This document shows positions 1 through 8,388 of a stretch of 64,000 nt of DNA, one piece after another (within the stretch, counting starts at the first letter, position 1; each line of letters opens with the position of its first letter). The stretch is from Sphingobacterium thalpophilum (GTDB lineage Bacteria; Bacteroidota; Bacteroidia; Sphingobacteriales; Sphingobacteriaceae): positions 4,836,001-4,900,000 of the forward strand of contig NZ_CP151087.1 in assembly GCF_038396785.1 (NCBI RefSeq), in the 5' to 3' direction. Position numbers and translations under genes: made by a program. The notes below the pieces were generated by a model. The model made no database searches, was not told the DNA's origin, and saw nothing but the letters and a program-made list of their open reading frames with translations.

Positions 1-687
1 TGTTACCCAAATGAGATTATTCAGGTGCTTAAAGAACAAATAGGGCTGGATAAAAAATGGTTGGTTGCCGATATCGGTAGTGGTACAGGACTATCTACGC
101 AACTTTTTCTCGAAAATGGGAATGACGTTTTTGCTGTTGAACCCAATCGGGAAATGCGTGAATCTTTACTGCATCATTTTAAAACCTATCGGAATTTAAT
201 CGCGCTGAATGCGACTGCCGAAAATACATCGATTGAGTCTGGATGCGTAGATCTCATTTTTGCAGGGCAATCTTTTCATTGGTTTGACCGGGAAGCATGT
301 AAAAGGGAGTTCGCTCGCATTCTCACAGAAAATGGACGTATTGTACTGGTCTGGAACCAGCGTGATCCCGACGACGCTTTTCAACAGGAGTACGAAGATT
401 TTCTGCTCAGTCATATACCAAGTTATCAATCTGTCAGTCACAAAAATATCAGTGATGATGATCTCAAACAATTTTTTGGATCACGTTCAATGACCAAGGT
501 AACCTTACCAAATCAACAGATATTGGACCTTCGGTCGTTTTTGGGAAGAGTACGTTCGTCATCCTATTTTCCAAAAGAGCAGGCTGAAAACAAAACGCTC
601 TATGACGATCTCCGTACACTTTTCGATAAGTACGCAATCGCTGAGCGTATCGTATTCAAGTATATAACCGAAATTTATATCAGTTAA
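1..687 (+). CDS. Class I SAM-dependent methyltransferase (5' end outside window)
   Basis: The reading frame is open from base 1 (CYPNEIIQVL...), so the gene begins before the window and the GTG at 25 is probably not its start. The glycine-rich SAM-binding motif I is seen as VADIGSGTGLSTQLF, followed by the acidic motif AVEPN and a post-motif FAGQSFHWFD, typical of UbiE/Tam-like small-molecule methyltransferases. The substrate cannot be told. The stop codon at 685-687 directly abuts the stop codon of the convergent MFS gene, leaving no room for a terminator between them. Confidence 0.85.
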   Translation, partial: CYPNEIIQVLKEQIGLDKKWLVADIGSGTGLSTQLFLENGNDVFAVEPNREMRESLLHHFKTYRNLIALNATAENTSIESGCVDLIFAGQSFHWFDREACKREFARILTENGRIVLVWNQRDPDDAFQQEYEDFLLSHIPSYQSVSHKNISDDDLKQFFGSRSMTKVTLPNQQILDLRSFLGRVRSSSYFPKEQAENKTLYDDLRTLFDKYAIAERIVFKYITEIYIS

Positions 688-2232
688 CTAAGAAATAGGA
701 ATTTGCAAAGCTTCTTTCGTTGCATTTTTTCTCTTCCAGTCGAAAACTCTTCGTATAGGCGAAGAATGAAAAGGGAAGATTAAGATGAATAACGTTAGGA
801 TTACCCCGATAATAAATAGCCCGGAGTAGGCGTCGCGTATGGATAGTAGCGAGGCTTGGACTTGGACCGATTTCATTATATTTCCTCTTTGTATCACCAA
901 GCTATTTGTTCGATCGATTATACCAGCAAGATTATTGGCATTAAGGATCTGTAGGTGGTAATACCAATTAGTAATGATGTTTGACCAGACTACAGGCACC
1001 AAAAATGAACGTGTAAGAATCAAAAATACTAAGCCAGAGAGGTAATATTTACTGGGAATATTACCGGCCATATATACGCCTATTCCAATGTAGGAAGTGA
1101 TCACGCCCATTCCTCTTAATGTCAAAGGGAGATAGAACAAAGCCGAGTTTGTATGTTGGTCAATAATCCTTGCAAAGAAAAAGCAAGATAGGGCATAACA
1201 CGCTGCGGAGAATGCCAAAATGAACTTGCATTTCTTTGTTATTTTGAAATATATATAAGCGATTACTGCTCCGATCATATAACCAGGAATTACATAGGTA
1301 TTTATTTCGGCAACTTCCAAGGGGTTTGTACCAAGCGTAATTCCCAAAAGGGAGGAGTACAGCGAGGTCGAGCTATAAAAAATGCCGAAAATAAAAATTG
1401 TTCCAATGGAGATAGGCAGAATCCGTGTTGAAAAGGCTTCAAAATTTAAGAGTGATTTTCGGATTAGTACACTTCTATTTATAAAAAGTATAAAAAAACA
1501 GAGCGATGCGATTCCGGTGACCAAAATAAACCTGGAATGAAACCAATTTTGTGTCAGACCATATGTGCTGAAATAGGCAAAATTCAATAATGAAATACAA
1601 AGTAAAATACTTCCAAACCAGTCATATTGATACAGCGGTACCTTTTTAAAATCTGACGATTTCATAAAGATGATGCAGATTAACAACGCTACTGCAAGTA
1701 GTATATTTTGAAATAAAAAGACAGTTTCCCAATAGAAACGTGTTGCAAATAGAACAGATACATAACTTGCCAAGGCAGGAATGATCATTGTCATGGTGTA
1801 GTAGACCGCATATAATTGATACCGTTCTCCACGTGGCATGAGAAAAGGGATCATTTCCCCAATGATAGCCATAGTGACAATAATCTTGGCACTCCCGATA
1901 AAAAATGAGGCCATACAGATGTTGACACCATTATTGGCATGTTCCAAAACCGCATTGGAAGCGAGGATAATGAAGATAGACACGATTAATATCGTCTTTT
2001 TGGAAAATAATTTCAACAACCTAAATACCAGTGGTATGGCACATACCATTCCCGCATAATAACAATATGTAGCCATACTCAAATCTGCGGTGATACCGGC
2101 GTATCCATTCATGACATACGTGTTAATGGATGTTGGGATTCCATTATTGAACGAAAATAAAATATTGAGTACAAACAGAAAGAACAATTCCCAACCTGAA
2201 CTCAACCAATCTCTGAATATACGATCTTTCAT
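688..2232 (-). CDS. MFS transporter, DHA2/EmrB-like efflux permease
   Basis: This 514-residue, strongly hydrophobic protein has about 12-14 predicted membrane segments. It follows a HlyD/EmrA-type adaptor gene with a 2-base gap, and a MarR regulator precedes both. That order is the classic arrangement of an EmrAB-type drug efflux pump, in which the permease exports amphipathic compounds by proton antiport through an adaptor and an outer-membrane channel. The GERYQLYAVYYTM stretch after transmembrane segment 4 fits an MFS loop motif. No outer-membrane channel gene is adjacent, so a TolC-type protein elsewhere is presumably used. The substrate is unknown. Confidence 0.82.
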   Translation of the reverse strand: MKDRIFRDWLSSGWELFFLFVLNILFSFNNGIPTSINTYVMNGYAGITADLSMATYCYYAGMVCAIPLVFRLLKLFSKKTILIVSIFIILASNAVLEHANNGVNICMASFFIGSAKIIVTMAIIGEMIPFLMPRGERYQLYAVYYTMTMIIPALASYVSVLFATRFYWETVFLFQNILLAVALLICIIFMKSSDFKKVPLYQYDWFGSILLCISLLNFAYFSTYGLTQNWFHSRFILVTGIASLCFFILFINRSVLIRKSLLNFEAFSTRILPISIGTIFIFGIFYSSTSLYSSLLGITLGTNPLEVAEINTYVIPGYMIGAVIAYIYFKITKKCKFILAFSAACYALSCFFFARIIDQHTNSALFYLPLTLRGMGVITSYIGIGVYMAGNIPSKYYLSGLVFLILTRSFLVPVVWSNIITNWYYHLQILNANNLAGIIDRTNSLVIQRGNIMKSVQVQASLLSIRDAYSGLFIIGVILTLFILIFPFHSSPIRRVFDWKRKNATKEALQIPIS

Positions 2233-2234
2233 GA

Positions 2235-3296
2235 TTATTTAATACGTATGATAGCATTCATACCTACGCGAAGCATGGCGAGATCTTTTGGGGTATTGGA
2301 TGCTGTAAAATTAATTCTAACCGGAATGCGCTGTTGTACCTTAACAAAGTTCCCCGTAGAATTGTCAACCGGAACAGCAGAATACTTAGATCCTGTTGCT
2401 TCGGATATGGCGGCTACTTCACCTTCAAATGTCTTCCCGGCCAATGCATCAATTTCAATGTTGACTTTTGCCCCGAGGGCAATATTTTTTAGTTGACTTT
2501 CGGTATAATTTGCGGTAATCCATTTCTGCTCATCACGTACAATATTGACCAATGGCGTACCGTTTTGCACCAATTGGCCCTCTTCTATCGTCCGCCGTCC
2601 CAATACACCGTCGTACGGTGCAGTGATAACCGTATACGAAAGGTTTAACTTGGCTAGATCAATCGCAGATTCGGCCTTTAGTAATGAGGCATCATTGATT
2701 GACAGCTTCTGTTCAGACTCATGTGTGTTAAGTTTCGATACACGCTCTTGCGCCAAAAGTGCCTTATATTTGGCTAACATGGCCTCATAATCTGCTTTTA
2801 CCTGATCGAATTGATATTGCGTTACTGCTTCATCTTTCACGAGACTCTCGTAACGCCTATAATTCAATTCCATATTATCTAGCCGGGCTCTCATCTCATC
2901 GATATTGGCATTTGCTATCGCAGTACTGTTGCCGGCAATGGCAATTCCAGATTGCGATATTGTTTTACTTGCTTTGGCATCGGCAAGAGTGGCTTGTGCA
3001 TTTTGTAATAAAATTCTGTACTCAGCATCATCAATAATGACGAGTGTATCGCCTTTGTGAACTTTTTGATGCTCATCAAATCGAATTGTTTTGATATAAC
3101 CGCTGATACGCGAATTTATAGGGGTAATATGGGCATCTACCTGGGCATCATCTGTATAAACAGATTCGTTGATGTGGAAAAAGACTAAGATACCCCAGAT
3201 AATTGTTACCACAATGACGACCGCAGATAGGATGTTGATGATCCATATCTTCCGCCTTCGTTTTATTTCTTTCTCACTTAATGTTGAATTGCTCAT
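2235..3296 (-). CDS. HlyD/EmrA-family periplasmic adaptor
   Basis: The 353-residue protein has one N-terminal membrane anchor (about residues 15-40). A biotinyl-lipoyl-like half-motif follows (YTDDAQVDAHITPINSR), then a coiled-coil hairpin of about 100 residues, then the second lipoyl half (VITAPYDGVLGRR) and a beta-barrel domain. This is the domain order of EmrA-type adaptors that bridge an inner-membrane MFS pump and an outer-membrane channel. It lies between the MarR-type regulator and the permease, 2 bases from the latter, and is almost certainly in one operon with both. Confidence 0.9.
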   Translation of the reverse strand: MSNSTLSEKEIKRRRKIWIINILSAVVIVVTIIWGILVFFHINESVYTDDAQVDAHITPINSRISGYIKTIRFDEHQKVHKGDTLVIIDDAEYRILLQNAQATLADAKASKTISQSGIAIAGNSTAIANANIDEMRARLDNMELNYRRYESLVKDEAVTQYQFDQVKADYEAMLAKYKALLAQERVSKLNTHESEQKLSINDASLLKAESAIDLAKLNLSYTVITAPYDGVLGRRTIEEGQLVQNGTPLVNIVRDEQKWITANYTESQLKNIALGAKVNIEIDALAGKTFEGEVAAISEATGSKYSAVPVDNSTGNFVKVQQRIPVRINFTASNTPKDLAMLRVGMNAIIRIK

Positions 3297-3343
3297 GACT
3301 CAATTACTTATCTTCTTTTTTCTGAAAATCAAGGCTCCCGATA

Positions 3344-3790
3344 CTATTGCTTATCAATAATTGCGGTCAATTTTTCGAGAGTTTCTGTAATTTCCAATAC
3401 TTTTTTTTCTGATATCTCCTGCAGGATCACACGGTAGAGGTCTTGCTGGACAGGGTCTAACAATGTCCTATATTCGTCTCCCTTTACCGTTAATTCGATT
3501 AAATTATTTCGTCTGTCATTGGGATCGCTAACGCGTTTAACCAGATCCCGTTTACAAAGATTATCGATCAGCGGAGTGACACTTGCTTTGTTCTTCTGTA
3601 TTGCTGTGGCTACATCTTGCTGATTCATTTGCTCCTTTTTCCACAGTGCTGCCAATACTTGCAACATTTCATAGGTGATATCCAATTGCTGTTCCTTTAT
3701 TTTCTGGATATAGTATTGTTTTAAGCTCGTTCGCAAAGCAATGATACTATCCACTAAGGGTTTTACTGGATTCATGGATTCGTTTTTCAT
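3344..3790 (-). CDS. MarR-family transcriptional regulator
   Basis: This 148-residue protein has the winged-helix core of MarR repressors. The recognition region is MNQQDVATAIQKNKASVTPLIDNLCKRDLVKR and the wing carries the highly typical DPNDRRNNLIELT. As first gene of the efflux operon it most likely represses its own promoter and is released by a small ligand, as in MarR and EmrR systems; this is inferred from position. A near-leaderless Bacteroidota promoter lies immediately upstream, overlapping a tandem repeat that may be its operator. Confidence 0.9.
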   Translation of the reverse strand: MKNESMNPVKPLVDSIIALRTSLKQYYIQKIKEQQLDITYEMLQVLAALWKKEQMNQQDVATAIQKNKASVTPLIDNLCKRDLVKRVSDPNDRRNNLIELTVKGDEYRTLLDPVQQDLYRVILQEISEKKVLEITETLEKLTAIIDKQ

Positions 3791-3794
3791 AGTA

Positions 3795-3827
3795 CAAAGT
3801 TAAATATAAAACAGTTAAATATCAAAC
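3795..3827 (-). promoter_or_regulatory. Promoter of the MarR-efflux operon with overlapping tandem repeat
   Basis: On the minus strand a -7 box TAACTTTG (3795-3802) and a -33 TTTG (3823-3826) are separated by 20 bases, matching the Bacteroidota sigma-ABfr consensus TTTG-N19-21-TAnnTTTG. Transcription would start only a few bases before the marR ATG. On the plus strand two adjacent 15-base copies of AGTTAAATATAAAAC (3798-3812 and 3813-3827, one mismatch) cover the whole spacer and -7 box. They are a plausible repressor-binding site. Confidence 0.65.
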
Positions 3828-3920
3828 TAATTTACTTTAGTTAAAAATGTGTTAAAGATGAGTGCTTTAGAGAGAGATGGCATTTTATTTGGGAGCACTT
3901 AAACGAAAGGAAAAAAAGAT

Positions 3921-4406
3921 ATGTTAAGAGTTGAATTAATCTTCTTTAGACGTTGCCTACTGCCACTGCTGATTTTAGTAGGCGGGATAAGTGTTGTAAG
4001 GGCGCAGCAAATGCACGCTTTTAATAACTTAGAAACCGATTATCATTTTGCATATCGGTGGGTAGATCCATTCTTCCCTTTAAGCCCACAGGTCGATGTG
4101 TTGACCTTGGACGTTGCGCCGATTGATAAAGAGCCCGTGCAACAGGAGAAAATAAAAACGTCAACGGGAAAACAGCGTTTTACGGGCAGGGTGAGTGAGC
4201 GCGTATATGAAGGTTCGGAAGTAATCGTGAGCCCTGGAGAATCGGTTGGAAATATAACCTACAGCTCCACTAGTTCACCCACCCGGTATCGTGTTGCCAT
4301 TGATCGACGGAGCAATGAGCACTACCATGGAAAGCCCGTATTTATAGATGCAAAGGGGGTAAAATATATAATTGATTCGAAATTTAGAAAACAAGTTGTC
4401 GAATAA
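3921..4406 (+). CDS. Exported hypothetical protein with degenerate C-terminal GGKYY-like module
   Basis: The 161-residue protein starts with a signal peptide (CLLPLLILVGGISVVRAQ, cleavage near residue 29). The middle is unremarkable. The C-terminus (YHGKPVFIDAKGVKYIIDSK) resembles, in degenerate form, the C-terminal module of the next gene (YNGHTIYLGPKGGKYYING). This suggests the two are diverged relatives exported to the periplasm or cell surface. No enzymatic function is recognised. Confidence 0.6.
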   Translation: MLRVELIFFRRCLLPLLILVGGISVVRAQQMHAFNNLETDYHFAYRWVDPFFPLSPQVDVLTLDVAPIDKEPVQQEKIKTSTGKQRFTGRVSERVYEGSEVIVSPGESVGNITYSSTSSPTRYRVAIDRRSNEHYHGKPVFIDAKGVKYIIDSKFRKQVVE

Positions 4407-4516
4407 TTCCTTGGCTAAGTTAAAAATTTGTAAAAAATATTTTTTCAGGTAATTAAATCGAAATATGGCATTTGTATTGTGCTTTTATTTACAATTATTT
4501 AAATAACAATTGGGTT

Positions 4517-4993
4517 ATGAAAGCAATAAATCGTTTCAAAAAAATCACAGCTGCATTAGCTTTGATCGCTGCAGTCGGATTGGGACAATCCTATGCACAA
4601 ACGGCTCCTAAAAAAATGGAAAAAGAAGCCAAAAAGTCTGAACAAAAAGTAAAGACTAAAGCCAACGAGGCCGAAACGAAAACGAAGGCAGCGCCGGTGA
4701 AAGCTACAGCGAAGAAGGAAGTTGCGGTCAAGGAAAAGTCAGCGCAGACGAAAAAGGTGGCTGATACAAAAACAGCACCAGCAGCACCAGTGGAAGCGAA
4801 GGAAAAAGCCGTGAAAAAAGAAAGTGCTAAAGCTGAAAAACAAGCCACTGCTGTTAAAAAGGATGCCGTAGCAACAACTGATAAAGCAACAAGTGAAAAA
4901 TACAACGGCCATACAATATATCTCGGTCCAAAAGGTGGTAAATATTATATCAACGGAAATGGTAACAAAACGTACATTTCTGACAAAAAATAA
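4517..4993 (+). CDS. Exported Lys/Ala-rich protein with C-terminal PBCV basic-adaptor-type domain
   Basis: The ATG at 4517 is chosen because it begins a clean signal peptide (MKAINRFKKITAALALIAAV...SYAQ). A longer start at 4472 would bury it. After cleavage there are about 100 residues rich in Lys, Ala, Glu and Thr with low complexity and probable helical or coiled character. The C-terminus is YNGHTIYLGPKGGKYYING plus NKTYISDKK, which resembles the PBCV-specific basic adaptor family (PF08789) first described in chlorella viruses. Its biochemical role is unknown. The low-complexity part is highly charged and could bind nucleic acid or an acidic surface, but that is speculation. Confidence 0.7.
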   Translation: MKAINRFKKITAALALIAAVGLGQSYAQTAPKKMEKEAKKSEQKVKTKANEAETKTKAAPVKATAKKEVAVKEKSAQTKKVADTKTAPAAPVEAKEKAVKKESAKAEKQATAVKKDAVATTDKATSEKYNGHTIYLGPKGGKYYINGNGNKTYISDKK

Positions 4994-5018
4994 AGAGCAG
5001 CTGAAAACGAATTATATC

Positions 5019-5053
5019 AAAAAAGGGGACATCGATCGATGTACCCTTTTTTG
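5019..5053. terminator. Bidirectional intrinsic terminator
   Basis: The inverted repeat AAAAAAGGGGACATCGAT / CGATGTACCCTTTTTT lies between the stop codons of two convergent genes and carries A and T tracts on either side, so it can serve both strands. Confidence 0.8.
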
Positions 5054-5064
5054 ATTTCAATAGT

Positions 5065-8000
5065 TTAGCGTAGCAAATTCATTAAATAGCTTTTGTCGAG
5101 ATAAAAGACATCTAAACTTCCGCCCTCATCCAGAATACTGTTGCTAATCTCCTTTTTATGTTGCTGTAAGGTCTGAATTTTATCTTCGACCGTGTTAGGG
5201 CTGATTAATCGAACAGCGGTAACCGTCTTTTGTTGCCCCATGCGATAGATCCTGTCGATCGCCTGTTGTTCAACAGCAGGATTCCACCAGGGGTCTACCA
5301 GGTACACTACATCGGCCGCGGTAAGATTAAGTCCGGTACCACCGGCTTTTAGACTAACCAGAAAAACGGGGATATCTTTGTCTGATTGAAAGTCACTAAC
5401 CAATTTACCTCGATTTTTGGACTGGCCCGTGAGCATCAACGCGCGAATACCCTGTTTATCCAAAGCCTCTTTAATCAGGTTGAGCATACTGACAAACTGT
5501 GAAAACACGATCATTTTGTGCTGGTCTTTTTTATGCTGAATCTGCTCGATAAGCATTTCGATTTTGGCAGAATCCGCAGCGCTAGTCAGATCTTCATTTT
5601 GGAGAAGTTTGCTTGAATTACATATCTGACGCAATTTTGTTAGACCTTTTAGGACATGCATGGGGCTTTTCTTGATTTCATCACCATCTTTGGCAGAGAT
5701 AAAATCCCGAAACTCTTTTTCATAAAGATCATAAATTCGCCGCTGGGCAGTTTTCATTTCACAGTAAAGGACCAGTTCATTTTTTGTAGGAAGATCACGT
5801 AATACATCCTGTTTTGTTCTACGGAGAATGAAAGGCTTTATTTTCTCTTTCAGCATTTTTTTTCTCTTGCGGTCATGGAAAGCATCAATAGGAGTCGTAT
5901 AGACATCTTTGAAATATTTTTTGCTTCCTAGTAGACCCGGCACAATAAAGGAAAGCTGAGCATAAAGATCCATCGTATTATTCTCGATAGGAGTTCCTGT
6001 TAAAATAATGCGATTTCTTGATTTTAATAAATTTACCGTTTTGTATCGCTGGGAATCCGGGTTTTTGATTTGCTGCGATTCGTCCAATATGACATAATTG
6101 AAGGTTATTTTTTTTAGCGTATTAATATCCGTCAGCAGGTTGTGATAAGAAATTAAAACAAGGTCATATTGTTCAAACTGCATCCCTTTTTCCATTCTAT
6201 TTGGACCATCTAAAACCAACGTCTGGAAAGATGGAAGGAATTGCTGGATTTCATGCCGCCAATTAAAAATTAAGGTCGTGGGAAGTACAAGTAATGTTGG
6301 TGCAGATTGTCCCTTTGCTTTTTGAGTAGCCAGAAAGGCTAATATTTGGATCGTTTTGCCAAGTCCCATGTCATCGGCAAGACAGCCGCCAAAGTTAAGC
6401 CCATCCAAGAAATGCAGCCATTGTAGTCCTTGTTGCTGATAAGGGCGTAAGTTTCCGACAAAAGTTGGAGGTAGCTGGACCTCGGATAGCGAAGAAAAAT
6501 TAGCGAGCTGCTTTCTCAACGTGCTGAGCTCAGCCAACACGATGGGGTCTAGCTCAGCCTGATCAAACAGGTGATCGATCTCATTGAATTTGTATTTTGG
6601 AATTTCAATGAAATCATCAGCGATCGATTCTGCAGCATTAAAATAGGCCTCAAATTTATCGAGCCACTGTTGCGGTAAAATGCCCTGGGTGCCGTCATCC
6701 AAGGTGATGAATTGCGAGCGGTTCCGTACTGCCTTTTCAAGTTTTTTTAGGGAGACACTTTTGGGACCAAATTTGACCTGTATATTGGCGTTGAACCAAT
6801 TTTGTCCACTGAGGACCTCCACATGTATTTTTCCCTTAAAACGGCTTAATTTATTTCCACGTAACGTATTAAATCCAATGATCTGTATACCCTGATGCTG
6901 CCATTCCTCAAAAGCATCCAGAAACCAGTTACTGTCCAGAAAGTATTTGCGATGCAAATAAAAATGCTGAAAGCTTCCCGCATCCATTTGCTCCTGAAAA
7001 TAGGGATGCTGTTTCAGTAACAGGGAAATAACTTTTGTTTCAGCTTCACGTTTCCGATCGACCAAAAATTGTGTACCCTTGCTGTCTGTACCGAATATAT
7101 TCCGCTTACTTAAAATAGGAATTTCGACCTCACCATAACGCATGACAGGAATAAGGTTGACAAAATCTTCCGATTCCTCCAGAAACAAAAGGGACTGCAT
7201 GTCCTGATAATACAGATTTTCCTTCAACTGTGGCTTGCTTGCTTTGGGAATATCTTTAAAATTTAACTCCACGGAATGTGCTATCTGTTCCAAAAACAAC
7301 CTGTTGAATTCTTCGAACTTACGCTGATGGATCAATAATTGCTCCCCCTTGTTGCCAAACAAACGGATCAACTTGAGGTGAAACCTATTTTCAATCAGAA
7401 AAAGCTGATTTTTGATGAGAATGAAATGGTCCAAAAGAACAACTAAATCCTGTAAATTGTAGGCTATCGTATGAATATGAATTTCTCCATGAATGGCATA
7501 AAACGCATCTTTTTTTGTAATAAAGAGCTTAATATCACCTTTGTTTAGGTTAAATTGAACCGGCGATAAGGTGGAGGCTGTTATATTGTCGGATTTTTCA
7601 TAGTCATGCAGATAAAAATCGAGGTGTAACGGATTTTTTGCAACCGCCTTCAGGCTGGAGCTGATTTCAATATCCTGTTGCACAGCGTGGGAAAATTGGT
7701 AAACAGCGGTGTAAAATTGCATTTCCTCAATCGAGCTGCTTTGCCAGATACGAGACTGGTTCTCACTAGCAGAAATCGGGTTTTTAGGAAGGCCGGATTT
7801 CGTCATTGGAGCTTGACACAGGAGTATTTGTAGATTTTTGTAGTACCGGTTGCGCGTTAACACCACAAAATGATGCTGCTGTTCGGCTGTCGTCTTGACC
7901 TTCGGGGCAAGAGATTCCTCCACTAAATCAAAGTCATCAATGGAGATTAGTTGTTTGTCTTTTAACAGAAACTCCAGCTTCCCTGTTTTGATCTGGGCAG

Positions 8001-8379
8001 CAAAATAGTTTTCTAAAGACGATTCCTTTTCCATCCCATATTGTGCCGCAACCTTCTTGAGGAGATGCTGATAGCGGTTGTGATCAAAAAATGCCAGCCA
8101 ATTCTCCTGTGTAAATAGTTTACTTAAAGCCGCTTTTTGATGACGGCAGAACCCTGTTTGTGGACAACTGCAAAAGACGGCTGTTGTTGGCAACGTATGG
8201 ATGATCATCACTTCAAAATCGGTATAATTCTCCAGTACCTGAAAAGTTGCCTGATTGACCTCCATTTCCATCGCATTGACCTGGAAATGGGCCAGTGTCA
8301 GGTCCATCCAAGGAAAATAAGAATAACGGCTCACCTTGGTGAAATCGATATCGGTCAATGTATACTGATGGAATTCCAT
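5065..8379 (-). CDS. SNF2-family DNA helicase/ATPase with N-terminal SWIM zinc finger
   Basis: At 1104 residues this is a full-length bacterial SNF2 protein. Near residue 75 the SWIM-type motif FCSCPQTGFCRH is visible (CxC...CxH). The helicase core fills roughly residues 640-1100: Walker A in ADDMGLGKTIQ (near residue 668), motif II as LDESQQIKNPDS, motif III LTGTPIENN, and motif VI QAIDRIYRMGQQKTV. Such proteins use ATP to translocate on duplex DNA and remodel nucleoprotein complexes; bacterial RapA relatives recycle RNA polymerase. The exact role of this subfamily is not established. It is convergent to the Lys-rich exported protein and lies 9 bases beyond the start of the TonB receptor's 3' end. 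Confidence 0.93.
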   Translation of the reverse strand: MEFHQYTLTDIDFTKVSRYSYFPWMDLTLAHFQVNAMEMEVNQATFQVLENYTDFEVMIIHTLPTTAVFCSCPQTGFCRHQKAALSKLFTQENWLAFFDHNRYQHLLKKVAAQYGMEKESSLENYFAAQIKTGKLEFLLKDKQLISIDDFDLVEESLAPKVKTTAEQQHHFVVLTRNRYYKNLQILLCQAPMTKSGLPKNPISASENQSRIWQSSSIEEMQFYTAVYQFSHAVQQDIEISSSLKAVAKNPLHLDFYLHDYEKSDNITASTLSPVQFNLNKGDIKLFITKKDAFYAIHGEIHIHTIAYNLQDLVVLLDHFILIKNQLFLIENRFHLKLIRLFGNKGEQLLIHQRKFEEFNRLFLEQIAHSVELNFKDIPKASKPQLKENLYYQDMQSLLFLEESEDFVNLIPVMRYGEVEIPILSKRNIFGTDSKGTQFLVDRKREAETKVISLLLKQHPYFQEQMDAGSFQHFYLHRKYFLDSNWFLDAFEEWQHQGIQIIGFNTLRGNKLSRFKGKIHVEVLSGQNWFNANIQVKFGPKSVSLKKLEKAVRNRSQFITLDDGTQGILPQQWLDKFEAYFNAAESIADDFIEIPKYKFNEIDHLFDQAELDPIVLAELSTLRKQLANFSSLSEVQLPPTFVGNLRPYQQQGLQWLHFLDGLNFGGCLADDMGLGKTIQILAFLATQKAKGQSAPTLLVLPTTLIFNWRHEIQQFLPSFQTLVLDGPNRMEKGMQFEQYDLVLISYHNLLTDINTLKKITFNYVILDESQQIKNPDSQRYKTVNLLKSRNRIILTGTPIENNTMDLYAQLSFIVPGLLGSKKYFKDVYTTPIDAFHDRKRKKMLKEKIKPFILRRTKQDVLRDLPTKNELVLYCEMKTAQRRIYDLYEKEFRDFISAKDGDEIKKSPMHVLKGLTKLRQICNSSKLLQNEDLTSAADSAKIEMLIEQIQHKKDQHKMIVFSQFVSMLNLIKEALDKQGIRALMLTGQSKNRGKLVSDFQSDKDIPVFLVSLKAGGTGLNLTAADVVYLVDPWWNPAVEQQAIDRIYRMGQQKTVTAVRLISPNTVEDKIQTLQQHKKEISNSILDEGGSLDVFYLDKSYLMNLLR

Positions 8380-8388
8380 GATGCTTGG

